Below are positions 1 to 12,448 of a stretch of DNA of 64,000 bases, in pieces. The DNA lies in the NCBI GenBank assembly GCA_016711215.1, contig JADJTL010000003.1, positions 186,001-250,000 on the forward strand. The letters are read 5' to 3'. This stretch comes from Pseudomonadota bacterium (GTDB taxonomy: Bacteria > Myxococcota_A > Polyangia > GCA-2747355). Position numbers and translations under genes: made by a program. The notes below the pieces were generated by a model. The model worked only from the letters and a program-made list of their open reading frames with translations, was not told the DNA's origin and did no database searches. Numbering within the stretch: position 1 is the stretch's first letter; every line of letters starts with the position of its first letter.

Positions 1-107
1 GGGTGGCCACGGCGCTGCTGCTGGGGCTGACGCTGCTGGCGCTTTGGCGGCGCGAAGGGCGCAGCGCGGCAGGCGCAGCCAGGGCGAAAAGCCCGCCCGC
101 GGCTTGA
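1..107 (+). CDS. C-terminal fragment of an unidentified membrane protein (partial)
   Basis: An open frame runs in from the left edge (first full codon at base 3) and stops at 105-107. The visible 34 residues are a hydrophobic Ala/Leu-rich stretch of about 14 residues, then Trp-Arg-Arg and a basic Ala-rich tail. This looks like the last transmembrane helix of a membrane protein with a positively charged cytoplasmic end. Too little is present to name a family. Confidence 0.4.
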   Translation, partial: VATALLLGLTLLALWRREGRSAAGAARAKSPPAA

Positions 108-198
108 CGCTCGGCTCGCAGGCCCTAACTTGCCCGGCGGCGCGGCCCACGGGCGGCACGCATGCCGGTCGCCGGCGCCGCGCAGCGGAGGAAAGCCG

Positions 199-2787
<2,589 letters not shown>

Positions 2788-2808
2788 GGCCAAGCGAGCA
2801 CGCTGCCG

Positions 2809-3810
2809 ATGAAGTACATCGACTACTACCAGGTGCTCGGCGTCGAACGCAGCGCCTCCGCCGCGGAGCTGCGCAAGGCCTACAAGCGCCTGGCCCGCAA
2901 GTACCACCCCGATCTGAACAAGGGCGCCGACGCCGAGGCCAACTTCAAGCGGGTCAATGAGGCCTACGAGGTGCTGAAGGATCCGAAGAAGCGCGAGCGC
3001 TACGACACGCTCGGGCCGAACTGGCAGGACGGCAGCCCCTTCGAGCCACCCTCGGGCTGGCGCGGCGCGCCGGGCGGTGGCGGCGTGCGCGTCGACTTCG
3101 GCGAGGGTGGCGGCGACTTCTCGGACTTCTTCGAGGTGCTCTTCGGCGGGGCGCGGGCTGGAGCGCGAGGCGGCGCACGGGGCGGGGCGCGGGCTGGAGC
3201 GCGCGGAGCGCCGCGCGGCATGCGTTTCGACGACCTCTTCGGTGCCGCGACCGGCCGCGACGGAACGACCGGCGCCGGCGGCGAGTGGTCCGCTCCGGCG
3301 GCGAGCCGCGACGTCGAGGCCGAGCTGGTCGTCGAGCTCGAGGACGTGATCGAGGGGCGCAAGCGCAGCTTCGAGATCGACGGACCGGGCGGGCGCCGAC
3401 GCTATGACGTCACCATCCCCAAGGGGATGCGGGACGGCGAACGCCTGCGCCTCGCCGGCCAGGGTGCGCCTGCTGTGGGCGGGCGCAGTGGCCATCTCCT
3501 GCTGACGATTCGCCTGGCGAAGCACCGCCTCTTTCGCGTCGAGGGCGACGATCTCGTGGTCGAGCTTGCCGTCGCCGCCTGGGACGCCGCGCTCGGGGCC
3601 AGCCTGGCCGTGCCGACGATCGGGGGCGAAGTCCAGCTCAAGCTCCCAGCGGGCGTGACCTCAGGGCAGCGCCTGCGACTGCGGGGCAAGGGCCTGCCGC
3701 GACGCCACGGCGGCCACGGCGATCTGCTGGCGGAGGTGCGCCTGACGGTGCCGAGCCCCTTGAGCACCGAACAACGCGACCTCTTCGAGCGCCTCAAGGG
3801 CACGGGCTGA
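2809..3810 (+). CDS. DnaJ-like co-chaperone lacking the zinc finger (CbpA type)
   Basis: J-domain protein that would stimulate DnaK ATPase activity. The N-terminal 70 residues are a canonical J domain with the HPD tripeptide at residues 33-35. A Gly/Phe-rich region follows, containing an unusual Gly-Ala-Arg repeat at about residues 113-135. The two C-terminal beta-sandwich substrate-binding domains then run to residue 333. No CxxCxGxG zinc motifs are present, so it is CbpA-like (type B) rather than true DnaJ. It follows clpB by 21 bp, which fits a disaggregation pair. No dnaK or grpE is in the window. Confidence 0.93.
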   Translation: MKYIDYYQVLGVERSASAAELRKAYKRLARKYHPDLNKGADAEANFKRVNEAYEVLKDPKKRERYDTLGPNWQDGSPFEPPSGWRGAPGGGGVRVDFGEGGGDFSDFFEVLFGGARAGARGGARGGARAGARGAPRGMRFDDLFGAATGRDGTTGAGGEWSAPAASRDVEAELVVELEDVIEGRKRSFEIDGPGGRRRYDVTIPKGMRDGERLRLAGQGAPAVGGRSGHLLLTIRLAKHRLFRVEGDDLVVELAVAAWDAALGASLAVPTIGGEVQLKLPAGVTSGQRLRLRGKGLPRRHGGHGDLLAEVRLTVPSPLSTEQRDLFERLKGTG

Positions 3811-3913
3811 GCAGCGGCGACCGCGCAGCGATAAGAGGCAGGCCGAGCGCGGTTTGCACGGCGGCGGCATCTGGTATCATGCGCCCACTCTCACTGATAC
3901 GGCGGCGACCGAA

Positions 3914-6900
3914 ATGAGCAAGCAGGACCCCCTGGAGCGACATCCGCGGCCGCAGGGCGCGCCACCACCGCCTCCTCCCCCGGGGGGCGTTCGGGCCGCG
4001 CGCGCCGACGAGCCGACGGCCCAGGGGCCAACCACCCAGGTCACGGACGACGACTACGAGGATATCGACCCGATCACCGTTGACAGCGTGACCGGCTCGG
4101 GGGGTGACGCGAGGGCGAGCGGCGCCACCACGCCCGGCATTGGAGCGGTCGACCTCGCCGCCCCGGCGGCGCCGCCGCTGGCGCGGCTCGACCCGCCGCA
4201 GCTCGACAGCGAACCAGCGACGATCGACTGGGCCGCCGAGAGCGCGTTCCTCGTCGCTGAGGCCCTGGCCGTCGGCAAGGCGCAGCCGGAGCATGCGGCC
4301 AGTCTGCACCTCGCGGCTGCCCAGGCCGCCGAGCACGCCGGTGGCACCGTCACCGCCCAGCTCCACGCAGCGCTCGCGCTGGCCCCCGATTGCCCGCACG
4401 TGGTCGCCAGGGCGCGCCGCCTGCTGCTGCGGCAAGGCGAGATCGCTGCGGCCACGGACCTCGCCGAGCGCCAGCTCCGGCTCGGCGGCGAACACACCAC
4501 CCGCATCGACGCGCTGATCGAGGCCGCCTACACCCAGCGACCGACGGCGCGGGCCAGTAGGCAGTCGCTCGAGCTCTTGCGCCAAGCCCTGCGTCTCGAC
4601 CCAGCCCACGTCCTGGCGCTGACGATGACGGCTGGGCTCGAGATCGAGCTCGCGGACGCCCAGGCAGCCACCACGCTCGAGCGCTTGAGCGAAACCCTGG
4701 CGGTGCCGGAAGAGCGCGCCCTCTGCCTCTACGCCGCGGGCACGCTCAACGAGTCCAGGCCAGAGCATCGGGACCAGGCCGAACGTGACTACCTGCGCGC
4801 CGTCGAGCTCGACCCCGAGGGGCTGCCGGCGCTGCTGGCGCTGGCTGAGCTGCAGCTACAACACGAGCGGTGGTCGCAGCTCTGCGCGACGATGGAGCGT
4901 CTGGCCGAGCTCGCCCTGGACCAGGCAGAGAAGCACCGCTGGCTGCTGCGAGCGGGCGCGCTGCAGCTCGACCGCGGCAGCGACCTCGACGCGGCGGCCC
5001 GCAACCTGACCCGAGCTGCGGCGCTGGCCCTCAACGACTCGACGGCGCTGGTGCGGCTGGCCTACGTCCACGAGAACGCCGGCCACCACGCCGAGCTGGT
5101 CGCCGTCCTGCGCCAACTGCGCGAGCGCACGCTCGACGCGCAGGGTCGAGCAGCGCTCTCGACGCGCATCGGCTGGCTCTTGCAAACGCGGCTCGGCAAC
5201 GTGCAGGAGGCCGCCTCGGCCTATCGCCAGGCGCTCGAGGCGCAGCCGGGCCACCTGCCGGCGGTGCAGGCCCTTGGCACGATCTACCGCCAACGGGGCG
5301 ACTTCGACAGCCTGCTCACCCTGATTCTCCCCGAAACGGAATCGACCGACACCGAGCAACGCCGAGCGCTGCGCTGCATCGAGGCCGCCGGCATCCTCGC
5401 CGAACGCCTCGGCCGCGCCGCCGAGGCCGCGACGCTCTACCAGCGCGCGCTCGATCTGCAGCCGGGCCTGCCGCTGGCCTTCTGGCCGCTGCGCCGCTTG
5501 CTGCGCCGGCATCAGCGCCACGCCGAGCTCGCCGCGCTGCTTTCACTTCAGCTCCCTTACGTGACCGACGCCAAGCTCAGCCACGACCTGCACCTCGAGC
5601 TGGCCCAGCTCCTGGCCGGTCCGCTCCAGGACCCCGAGCAAGCGATCGTGACGCTCAAGCAGGCGCAGGCGCTGGGACAGAGCCGCGCCGCGGCAACGGA
5701 GCTGGCGGAGGTCTACCGCGAACAAGGGCACCATGCCGCGCTGGCGCAGCTGCTCTTGAGCGAGGCCGAGAGCGTGGAGGATCGCGACGAGAGCCTGACC
5801 CGACGGCTGCAGGCGGCGAGCGTGCTGGAGGAAGAGCTCGGCGAGCATGAACGCGCGCTCAGCATCTATCGTGACGTGCTCCAACGCGATCCGCGCAACA
5901 GCGCCGCGTTTCGCGCGATCGGCAGGCTCTACCACCGTCTCGGGCGCTGGAGCGAGCTGGTGGCGCTGCTGGAGCGCGAGCTGACGCTCGGGCAGGACGC
6001 GCAACAGGCAGCCCAACTCTGGTGTCGCATCGGCCGCATCCAGGAGGAGCACCTCGGCAACGCCGCCGAGGCGATCGCCTCCTACGTGCGCGCGCTCGGC
6101 TGCGTCGCCGACTCGAGCGTCGCGCTGCTCGCCCTCGATCGGCTGGCTCGCGGCGCCGACCGCGTGCCTGACCTCGTCGAGGTCCTGCAACACTACGCAG
6201 CCGCGCGCTCGGAGCCGGTCGCGGCCGCCGACGCGCTCTGCCGCGCCGCCGAGCTGGCCGAGCATCGGCTCGGCGATAGCGAGCGTGGCCTGCGGCTCTA
6301 CGACCAGGCGCTCGAGCGCCTGCCCGACTTCATGCCTGCGCTCTTCGGCCGCTACGGTGTCCAGCTCCGGCGCCAGCAGCTCGAGGATGCGGCGCAGACC
6401 CTGGAGCAGCTCGCAGCGCTGCCAGCCAGCGCCAGGGTTCGCACGCAGCTCGACCTCCAGCTCGCGCGCCTCCGGGAGCTCCGGCTCGGCGAGGCCCCCG
6501 ACCTGACGCGCCACGCCGCCGCGGCCAAGGCTCCCTACGGCGCGCGGCTGCGCGGCGAGCTGCTGCGCGTCTATCGGTCGACCCACCACCCCGCGCTGAT
6601 GCGGCAGTTGATCGAGATCGGTCAGGCCACGCTCGACCCAGCGCTCGCCGCCGCCTACCTCGCGGAGGCAGCGCAGCAGCTCGAGGCCGCCGGTGCGCTC
6701 GAGGAGGCTCAGGCAGCCGCCGGACAAGCGCTGGCACAGCAACCCAACGAGCGCAGCACGGCCTGGCTGCTCCAGCGCGTACTGCAGCGGCAGGGACGCT
6801 GGCGCGAGCTGGCCGGACTGCTTGAGCAGGAGGCAGAGCAGGAGGGCGATCCGGCGATCCGGCTGCACCTGCTCGGGGAGAGCGCGAGCGCCCACCTGCG

Positions 6901-9034
6901 CGCCCAGCAGGCCGACGACGCCCTGCGCGTCGCGCGGCTCGCGCTGACGCTGAATCCGGCCCACCTGCCAACCCTGCGGCTGATGGCCCACCTCGCCGCG
7001 CTGCGTGGTGATTGGGCGGAGCGCGCGGCGCTCCACGATCGGCAGGCCGAGCTTTGTGCCGGCATGCCCGCGCGACTTGCCACGAGCCTCCACGCCGCCG
7101 CGCTCTGGGAGCTGCGCGTCGGCGACAAGACCAGGGCGCTCAAGAGCCTGCAGCGCGCGCTCAGCGACGATCCCAGCCACGCGGCGGCCTTCGCCGCTGC
7201 TGAGCGCCTGCTGCGCGAGGCCGAGGACGTCCAGGGACTTTCGCAGCTCTACAGCCGGCGCATCCGCGCGACCGCAACGCCCAACGAACGAGCGAGCCTG
7301 CTGCGCGCCCATGCCTGGCTCTTGCGTGATCACCTCAAGGATCCAACGCGCGCGATTGGCGAGCTGAATGAGCTCTTGGCCCTCGTGCCTACCGACGTCA
7401 CGGCGCTGGCGGCCCTGGCCGAGCTGCTCGCCACGCAGCAGCGTTGGTCCGACGCCGCGGCGGCGCTGACCGAGCTGGTGCGGCGCAGCGACGACCCCGC
7501 CACGCGCCAGCGCGCACGCCTGCAGCTCGCGCAGCTGCGCCTCGACCGCCTGCATGAGCTGCGCGCCGCACGCGACGTGCTGCAACAGGCCTTGAGCGAG
7601 GATCCCGGCGACACCGCCACCCAGCAGCTGCTGGTGCGCGTCTGTCTGGTCGAGGGGAGCTGGTCCCAGGCCCGGCAGCTCCTGGATGCGCTCAGCGCCC
7701 ACGAGGCGGCGACCATCCGCGTCTGGGCCTTCTTGCAGCTCGCCGACGTGGCGCGCATCGGCCTGCGCGACGAGGCGCTGGTGGAGCATGCCGAGCGCGA
7801 GGCGCTAGCGGACGCCGCGACCGAGCCGGCGCTCCTGGCCCGGCTGATCACGCACTACCGCGACCGCGAAGAGGCGCAGCGCCTGGTCGCGCTGATGGCG
7901 GCGACGATCCCGACGCTCGGCGCGACAGACACCGCTCATACGCTGCGCCGGGCCACCGCAGCCGTGCTCATCGACGATCTGCGCCAACCCGCGCGCGCGC
8001 TCGAGCTGCTGCGCGAGACGCTCGCCGCCAGACCGGGGGATGTGCCGACCCAGCTGATCGCCGCGCGCGCGCTCGAGCAGCAAGGGGCGAACGAGGCGGC
8101 CGTGCTGGTGTTGCGCCGCGTCCTGCAAACGGAGCCCCGATCGGTCGACGGTTACCGCGGACTGCTGCGGCTGCTGCCCCTCGTCGGGCAGCCGATCGTC
8201 GCCGCGGCGGCCGGCGCGGCGCTGGAGCTTCTCGGCGTGATCACGCCCTCCGAGGCCGCGCGACTGCAGGTCTTCACCGAGCAGGGCAGCCCGCTCGGGC
8301 TGCTCGACGTGGCCACGCTCCCGCTCGACCGCGCCCTACAGCCGCTCGACGAGGCCCTCGCGGCCGCTGCACCACACCTCGGCGAGCTCTATCAGCCCGG
8401 CGAAACGCCCCTGCCCGAGGCGCCACCGAGCGTGAGCTCGGCGGTTCAGCGGGTGGCGCAGGCCCTTGGTCTTGGCACCGTGCAGGTGCTGGTCGGTGGC
8501 CAGCTTCCGGCCTGCGGGGTCGTCGGGGCCCCGTTGCGGCTCGTCGTCGGGGCAGCCCTCGCCCGCGAAGCCAATGCCGCGCGTTTTCGCTTCTGGATCG
8601 GCCGGGCGCTGGTCGGCGTGGCGAGCGCGGGCGCCCTGGCCGAGCGCCTGAGCAGCGCCGAGCTCAGTGATCTGATCGCCGCCCTGACGGAGGACGATCC
8701 GGTCGATCCGCTGGCGCAGCAGCTGCGCAAGCGCGTGCTGCGGGCCCTCCCGCGCCGCGTGCGCAAGAGCCTCGAGTCGATGAGCCTCGGATCGACGCCG
8801 CCCTCGACCACCGCACGCTGGCAAAGCGCGCTGCAGGAGCGCGCCGACCGCGTCGGGTTGCTGCTCAGCGGCAGCCCGCAGGTCGCCCTGGCGGCGCTGG
8901 CCGAAGCGACCCAGCCCCGGGACAAGTCAGGCTTCGAGGCGCCGCGCCTGCTGGCCCTGCTGCGCTTTTCCGTCAGCGAGGAGTACGCCACGCTGCACCG
9001 TGCGCTGTGGACCGCCCGCGCTACCGACACTTGA
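3914..9034 (+). CDS. Giant tetratricopeptide-repeat protein (1706 aa)
   Basis: A very long protein made almost entirely of helical TPR-type repeats with Ala/Leu/Arg-rich helices, from about residue 80 to 1450. Before them is a Pro-rich, acidic, low-complexity N-terminus with a run of seven prolines and an Asp/Glu cluster. After them is a C-terminal domain of about 250 residues without obvious repeats. No signal peptide or membrane segment is visible, so it is probably a cytoplasmic scaffold. The frame is open from 3854; the ATG at 3914 is preferred because the 20 residues before it are unlike the rest, but no strong Shine-Dalgarno is seen. The next gene overlaps its 3' end by 28 bp. Its partners are unknown; proteins of this kind are common in predatory and social deltaproteobacteria. 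Confidence 0.85.
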   Translation: MSKQDPLERHPRPQGAPPPPPPPGGVRAARADEPTAQGPTTQVTDDDYEDIDPITVDSVTGSGGDARASGATTPGIGAVDLAAPAAPPLARLDPPQLDSEPATIDWAAESAFLVAEALAVGKAQPEHAASLHLAAAQAAEHAGGTVTAQLHAALALAPDCPHVVARARRLLLRQGEIAAATDLAERQLRLGGEHTTRIDALIEAAYTQRPTARASRQSLELLRQALRLDPAHVLALTMTAGLEIELADAQAATTLERLSETLAVPEERALCLYAAGTLNESRPEHRDQAERDYLRAVELDPEGLPALLALAELQLQHERWSQLCATMERLAELALDQAEKHRWLLRAGALQLDRGSDLDAAARNLTRAAALALNDSTALVRLAYVHENAGHHAELVAVLRQLRERTLDAQGRAALSTRIGWLLQTRLGNVQEAASAYRQALEAQPGHLPAVQALGTIYRQRGDFDSLLTLILPETESTDTEQRRALRCIEAAGILAERLGRAAEAATLYQRALDLQPGLPLAFWPLRRLLRRHQRHAELAALLSLQLPYVTDAKLSHDLHLELAQLLAGPLQDPEQAIVTLKQAQALGQSRAAATELAEVYREQGHHAALAQLLLSEAESVEDRDESLTRRLQAASVLEEELGEHERALSIYRDVLQRDPRNSAAFRAIGRLYHRLGRWSELVALLERELTLGQDAQQAAQLWCRIGRIQEEHLGNAAEAIASYVRALGCVADSSVALLALDRLARGADRVPDLVEVLQHYAAARSEPVAAADALCRAAELAEHRLGDSERGLRLYDQALERLPDFMPALFGRYGVQLRRQQLEDAAQTLEQLAALPASARVRTQLDLQLARLRELRLGEAPDLTRHAAAAKAPYGARLRGELLRVYRSTHHPALMRQLIEIGQATLDPALAAAYLAEAAQQLEAAGALEEAQAAAGQALAQQPNERSTAWLLQRVLQRQGRWRELAGLLEQEAEQEGDPAIRLHLLGESASAHLRAQQADDALRVARLALTLNPAHLPTLRLMAHLAALRGDWAERAALHDRQAELCAGMPARLATSLHAAALWELRVGDKTRALKSLQRALSDDPSHAAAFAAAERLLREAEDVQGLSQLYSRRIRATATPNERASLLRAHAWLLRDHLKDPTRAIGELNELLALVPTDVTALAALAELLATQQRWSDAAAALTELVRRSDDPATRQRARLQLAQLRLDRLHELRAARDVLQQALSEDPGDTATQQLLVRVCLVEGSWSQARQLLDALSAHEAATIRVWAFLQLADVARIGLRDEALVEHAEREALADAATEPALLARLITHYRDREEAQRLVALMAATIPTLGATDTAHTLRRATAAVLIDDLRQPARALELLRETLAARPGDVPTQLIAARALEQQGANEAAVLVLRRVLQTEPRSVDGYRGLLRLLPLVGQPIVAAAAGAALELLGVITPSEAARLQVFTEQGSPLGLLDVATLPLDRALQPLDEALAAAAPHLGELYQPGETPLPEAPPSVSSAVQRVAQALGLGTVQVLVGGQLPACGVVGAPLRLVVGAALAREANAARFRFWIGRALVGVASAGALAERLSSAELSDLIAALTEDDPVDPLAQQLRKRVLRALPRRVRKSLESMSLGSTPPSTTARWQSALQERADRVGLLLSGSPQVALAALAEATQPRDKSGFEAPRLLALLRFSVSEEYATLHRALWTARATDT

Positions 9035-10602
9035 GCGCCACGCTGGCTGCGCCCTGCGCGCGCAGGCTCGGTTGGCTCGTCCTCGCAGGGCTGGGCGGCC
9101 TCGGTCACCTCGGCTGCGCCAGGGTCTCAAGACGCGCAGGCGCTGCGCTCCCGCCCTGCCCTGCGGAGGCCCCAGGACCACCGCTCACGCCCGGGACAGC
9201 GCCTCAACACGAGCTGGCGGAGTTCTGGCTCGGGCGCTACCCCGCCGCCCTCGATCAACCCTTGCTCGACGCGGCCGCGCGCGAGGCCCACAACACCCGC
9301 GTCGCGGCGCTCAGGGCCAAGGGTCGGCCCGTGGGTCGGTGGGAGGTCCGGCAGCGGCCCGTCGACCGCCGGGCACTAAGGGCTGACCTCGAACGCCGGC
9401 TCCAGCGCCTCGAACAGGCGTTTCGCGAGGGGAGCCAGGTCGCCGCAGACGGCTTGGCCCCGCAAGCGCTGCGGCATGAGCTCCGGCGCAGGCTCGACCA
9501 CTATAAAGCGGTAGACGAGCTGCGCGTCGTGCATCGCAGCACCGCCCTGCGCTGCCTGCCAACCGAAGCGCGAGTCGTCGAAGCCGGCAGTCTCCCCGAC
9601 TTCGACCTGCTCCAATGCTCGCAGCTCCGCTTCGGCGAAAGCGTGCGCGTGGTGGCCCACGCGGGCCGCTTCGCCCAGGTCTGGTCGAGCTACGCCACCG
9701 GCTGGGCCGCCCTCGCGGCGCTCAGCGCGCCGCTGACGTCCGCGCAGGCGGAGCGCTACTTGCGGCCCCAGCGCTCCGCCATCGCGGCGAGCGACAACGT
9801 GCCCCTCTGGTCGCAGCCGGCCGGCGGTGCCCTGATCGGTCTGGCGCGACTGGGCCTGCGCCTCGTGCTCGCCGAGGACACGGCGAGCGGCGTGCCGGCC
9901 GGAGCGCTCGACGCGACACCAAGGCCGATGCAGGCCGTCACCCTGCCGACCGCAGGCGGCACGGGACTGCGCCGCGGCTGGATCGCGTCGGCGGCGCTGG
10001 CGCCGCAACCCAACCCGCTGACGGTACGCTCGCTCTTTCGTCGCGCCTTCGCGCTGCTGCACCAACCCTACGGCTGGGGCGGCACGGACCACCGCCGCGA
10101 CTGCTCGCGGCTGCTGATGGATCTCTTCGCCAGCTTTGGCCTCGACCTCCCGCGCGCCTCCGCCCAACAGGCGGCGGCAGGTACCGAGCAGCTCGAGGTG
10201 GCGGGCTGGGCGGCGGGCAGCAAGGCGAGCGCGATCGTGGGCGCGGCCCGGCGCGGCCTCGTGCTGCTCTACCTCCCCGGCCACGTGATGCTCTATGTCG
10301 GGCGCGCCGCCGGGCAGCTCTACGCGCTGCACACGCTCTCTGGCTACCTCGCGCCCTGCCCAGCGGGGGGCGAGACGATGTGGCGAATCAACCGCACCGC
10401 CGTCACGACCCTGGCCCTCGGGCGACGCAGCTCCAGGCGCAGCCTGCTCGAGCGCATCACTCGACTGGTGATCTTCGCGCCGGCGCAGTCGCCGCCGGAC
10501 CCCAGCGCGAACCCGGCGGCGGTCCTTTTGCCGGCACGATCGCCAGCACCCGACGAGCGGCGCGGCGCAAGGGGCCCTCAACGGGGCTCGACTGCCCCTT
10601 AG
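9007..10602 (+). CDS. NlpC/P60-family cell-wall hydrolase, probably secreted
   Basis: Cysteine peptidase of the NlpC/P60 type, expected to cut peptidoglycan peptides in the periplasm. The last 180 residues carry YGWGG followed by DCSRLL (catalytic Cys about residue 366), then GHVMLYVG with the catalytic His, and a downstream His in ALHTLSG. The middle of the protein (about 170-340) looks like one or two SH3-type modules. The N-terminus has a basic stretch then a hydrophobic segment ending in LGHLGC (Cys37), a poor match to a lipobox. The start is GTG at 9007, inside the end of the TPR gene; a TTG at 9031 is an alternative. The 3' end overlaps the convergent lipoprotein gene by 146 bp. Confidence 0.85.
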   Translation: MDRPRYRHLSATLAAPCARRLGWLVLAGLGGLGHLGCARVSRRAGAALPPCPAEAPGPPLTPGTAPQHELAEFWLGRYPAALDQPLLDAAAREAHNTRVAALRAKGRPVGRWEVRQRPVDRRALRADLERRLQRLEQAFREGSQVAADGLAPQALRHELRRRLDHYKAVDELRVVHRSTALRCLPTEARVVEAGSLPDFDLLQCSQLRFGESVRVVAHAGRFAQVWSSYATGWAALAALSAPLTSAQAERYLRPQRSAIAASDNVPLWSQPAGGALIGLARLGLRLVLAEDTASGVPAGALDATPRPMQAVTLPTAGGTGLRRGWIASAALAPQPNPLTVRSLFRRAFALLHQPYGWGGTDHRRDCSRLLMDLFASFGLDLPRASAQQAAAGTEQLEVAGWAAGSKASAIVGAARRGLVLLYLPGHVMLYVGRAAGQLYALHTLSGYLAPCPAGGETMWRINRTAVTTLALGRRSSRRSLLERITRLVIFAPAQSPPDPSANPAAVLLPARSPAPDERRGARGPQRGSTAP

Positions 10603-11779
10603 CGCTGCCGACAATCCCCCGAGCGAGGCGTCGCGCCTGAGGCGCATCGAGGCCGTAGAGCGCAGAGAGCGCGCTCGCACGCACCGCCTCGTGGATCGCC
10701 TGCTCCCGCATGACGCAGGCCAGCAGCGGCGCAACCTCACTCGCCAAAACAGCCGGCCCCGCCCGCTGCAGCCGGTGGCCGGCCCGCGCGAGCGCCATGA
10801 TCATCAGCTCGTCGATGGCGCGACGGTCGAGCCACCGGCGCGCGGTGGCCAGGAGCAGACGGCTGGCCTCCACGCACGCGTCGGCCGCACGGAAGCCTGC
10901 CGAGCTCGCGACCTCGAGCGGCTCGTCGGCCGCCAGCAGAGCGCGGAGCAGGGGGCAAACTCGGGCGCGCTCCTCCTCGGTCCACGGCCATCCCCCGCTG
11001 AAGCCGTTGAGGACCGCCACCCGCAGCGCGAGGTCCTCGCCTGGCGCCAGAGCAGCCTGGAGCCGCGGCAACACCGCCGCGCGTCCATGCGTCCAGAGGG
11101 CCCCGTGGAACGCGGCGATCGCCCAGGACAGCCGGCCCACCGCGCTCGGACGGGCGCGGACCTCTGGCGCCGCCGTCGTGCCAGCCGCGCCCCTCGGCAC
11201 TTCGTCGCTCGGGGCGGCCAGGCGCTCGATGACCTGCTGATCGCTGCCCCTCGCGCCCGCGAGGAGCCCGAGGAGCCGTGCCACTCGCGCACCAAAGGCA
11301 GTGGCGCGCGGATGCGCCCGCAACCAGTCGACCAATAAGGCGACCGCAGCCGGCGTTGCCGCCCGCAGCGCCCAATCCCGGCTCTGAGCCAAGGTCTCGA
11401 GTCGCGCCAGCGCCACCAAGGGGAGAGCCGGCCCGGCCGCCGACCAGAGGTCCGCATACTCCCCTACGACGCGCGCTGGAGCCGTCCGGCTCTCGAGCGC
11501 GGCGAGCTCTACCGCCAGGCTCGGGGGACGACACCCGCCGGGCGACAGCATCCCTGTCGCCAAAGACCGGCAGCTTGCTGCGACGCGTCGTAGCAGCGGC
11601 GCCAGCGCCGTGGCGGGCGCTTCCGCGCCGCTCGCATCGCCCCTGCGGGCGGTCGCCTCGGGTCCGACAACGCGACAACCGCTCGCGAGAAGCACGGTCG
11701 CCAACGCGGCCGCCAACCAGGCTGGACGACAGCGCCTCGGCTCGTCCTCACTGTCCTCACCCGACGCTCGTCGAGACAT
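10457..11779 (-). CDS. Putative lipoprotein with helical (HEAT/armadillo-like) repeats
   Basis: A 440-residue protein of unknown function. The ATG at 11779 gives a charged N-terminus, then a hydrophobic core ending in LLASGC (Cys35), a good lipobox for lipidation and outer- or inner-membrane anchoring. The mature part is Ala/Leu/Arg-rich, built of repeated amphipathic helices like HEAT or armadillo repeats, and contains no recognised catalytic motif. The frame is open up to 11908, but those residues would bury the signal peptide. Its 3' end overlaps the convergent NlpC/P60 gene by 146 bp. It points away from the response-regulator genes to its right. Confidence 0.75.
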   Translation of the reverse strand: MSRRASGEDSEDEPRRCRPAWLAAALATVLLASGCRVVGPEATARRGDASGAEAPATALAPLLRRVAASCRSLATGMLSPGGCRPPSLAVELAALESRTAPARVVGEYADLWSAAGPALPLVALARLETLAQSRDWALRAATPAAVALLVDWLRAHPRATAFGARVARLLGLLAGARGSDQQVIERLAAPSDEVPRGAAGTTAAPEVRARPSAVGRLSWAIAAFHGALWTHGRAAVLPRLQAALAPGEDLALRVAVLNGFSGGWPWTEEERARVCPLLRALLAADEPLEVASSAGFRAADACVEASRLLLATARRWLDRRAIDELMIMALARAGHRLQRAGPAVLASEVAPLLACVMREQAIHEAVRASALSALYGLDAPQARRLARGIVGSAKGQSSPVEGPLRRAARRVLAIVPAKGPPPGSRWGPAATAPARRSPVE

Positions 11780-11984
11780 CTGCTGCTGCCCCCTGGGCCT
11801 TCCCCTGCGCTTTCGCCCCTCAGAAGCGGAGCGCAGACGCCACAAAGGGGAGCCAGCGCCCTCCGCCAACCCCCCTGCCGAATCGGCTTCGTTGCACGGA
11901 CATACCATCGCGGGTACCCTGAGTCACTCGCTGGTCGACGGCTCGGCTGCGGACCAGACCGACGCCAGCACGGGGGGCTGCTCC

Positions 11985-12362
11985 TTGATCCCACAGCGCA
12001 TCGTGCTCGTCGATGACGAGCCGGACATTCGCACGGTCGCCGAGATCGCGCTCAGCGCCGTCGGCGGCTGGGAGGTGCGCCTCGCCGCTTCCGGCGAAGA
12101 GGCCCTCAGTCAGCTCGCCCAGGCCGAGGCCGACCTGATCCTGATCGACGTGATGATGCCGGGCATGGATGGCCCCGCGGTCCTCAGCCGCCTGCGCAGC
12201 GATCCCCGGTGGGTCAAGCTGCCGGCGATCTTCATGACCGCCAAGGTGCAGCGGCGCGAGGTCGACCAGTACCTAGCTCTCGGGGCCTGCGGCGTGATTC
12301 CCAAGCCCTTCGACCCAATGGAGCTGCCGCAACAGATACGAGCGCTGGTCGCGGCGCTCTAG
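11985..12362 (+). CDS. Single-domain response regulator (CheY-like receiver)
   Basis: Stand-alone receiver domain of 125 residues. The acidic pair DDE lies at about 10-12, the phospho-acceptor Asp at about residue 55 in LILIDVMMPG, the Thr in FMTAK, and the Lys-Pro in IPKPFDP. All are intact, so it should be phosphorylated by a partner kinase that is not in the window. No output domain follows. The frame is open upstream to 11610 without Met near the domain; the TTG at 11985, preceded by a G-rich stretch at 11972-11977, fits the domain boundary. The start is therefore inferred. It is 86 bp upstream of an HPt-REC-REC-GGDEF gene and probably acts in the same phosphorelay. Confidence 0.85.
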   Translation: MIPQRIVLVDDEPDIRTVAEIALSAVGGWEVRLAASGEEALSQLAQAEADLILIDVMMPGMDGPAVLSRLRSDPRWVKLPAIFMTAKVQRREVDQYLALGACGVIPKPFDPMELPQQIRALVAAL

Positions 12363-12448
12363 CGCGGTAGGCGTCGACCCCCGGTGCTAGACCAGTGCTT
12401 GGCGCGACACGCTCGCCGAGTCTCGGGCCAATAAGCGAGGACACTGAC

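Noticed and set aside
3794..4768. 324-codon frame antisense to the start of the TPR gene
   Set aside because: Composition is that of a reverse complement of Ala/Leu/Arg-rich codons; no domain seen.
5543..7789. 748-codon open frame antisense to the giant TPR gene
   Set aside because: Long antisense frames are expected in GC-rich genes; the sense strand has clear TPR repeats and the antisense translation has no family resemblance or plausible start.
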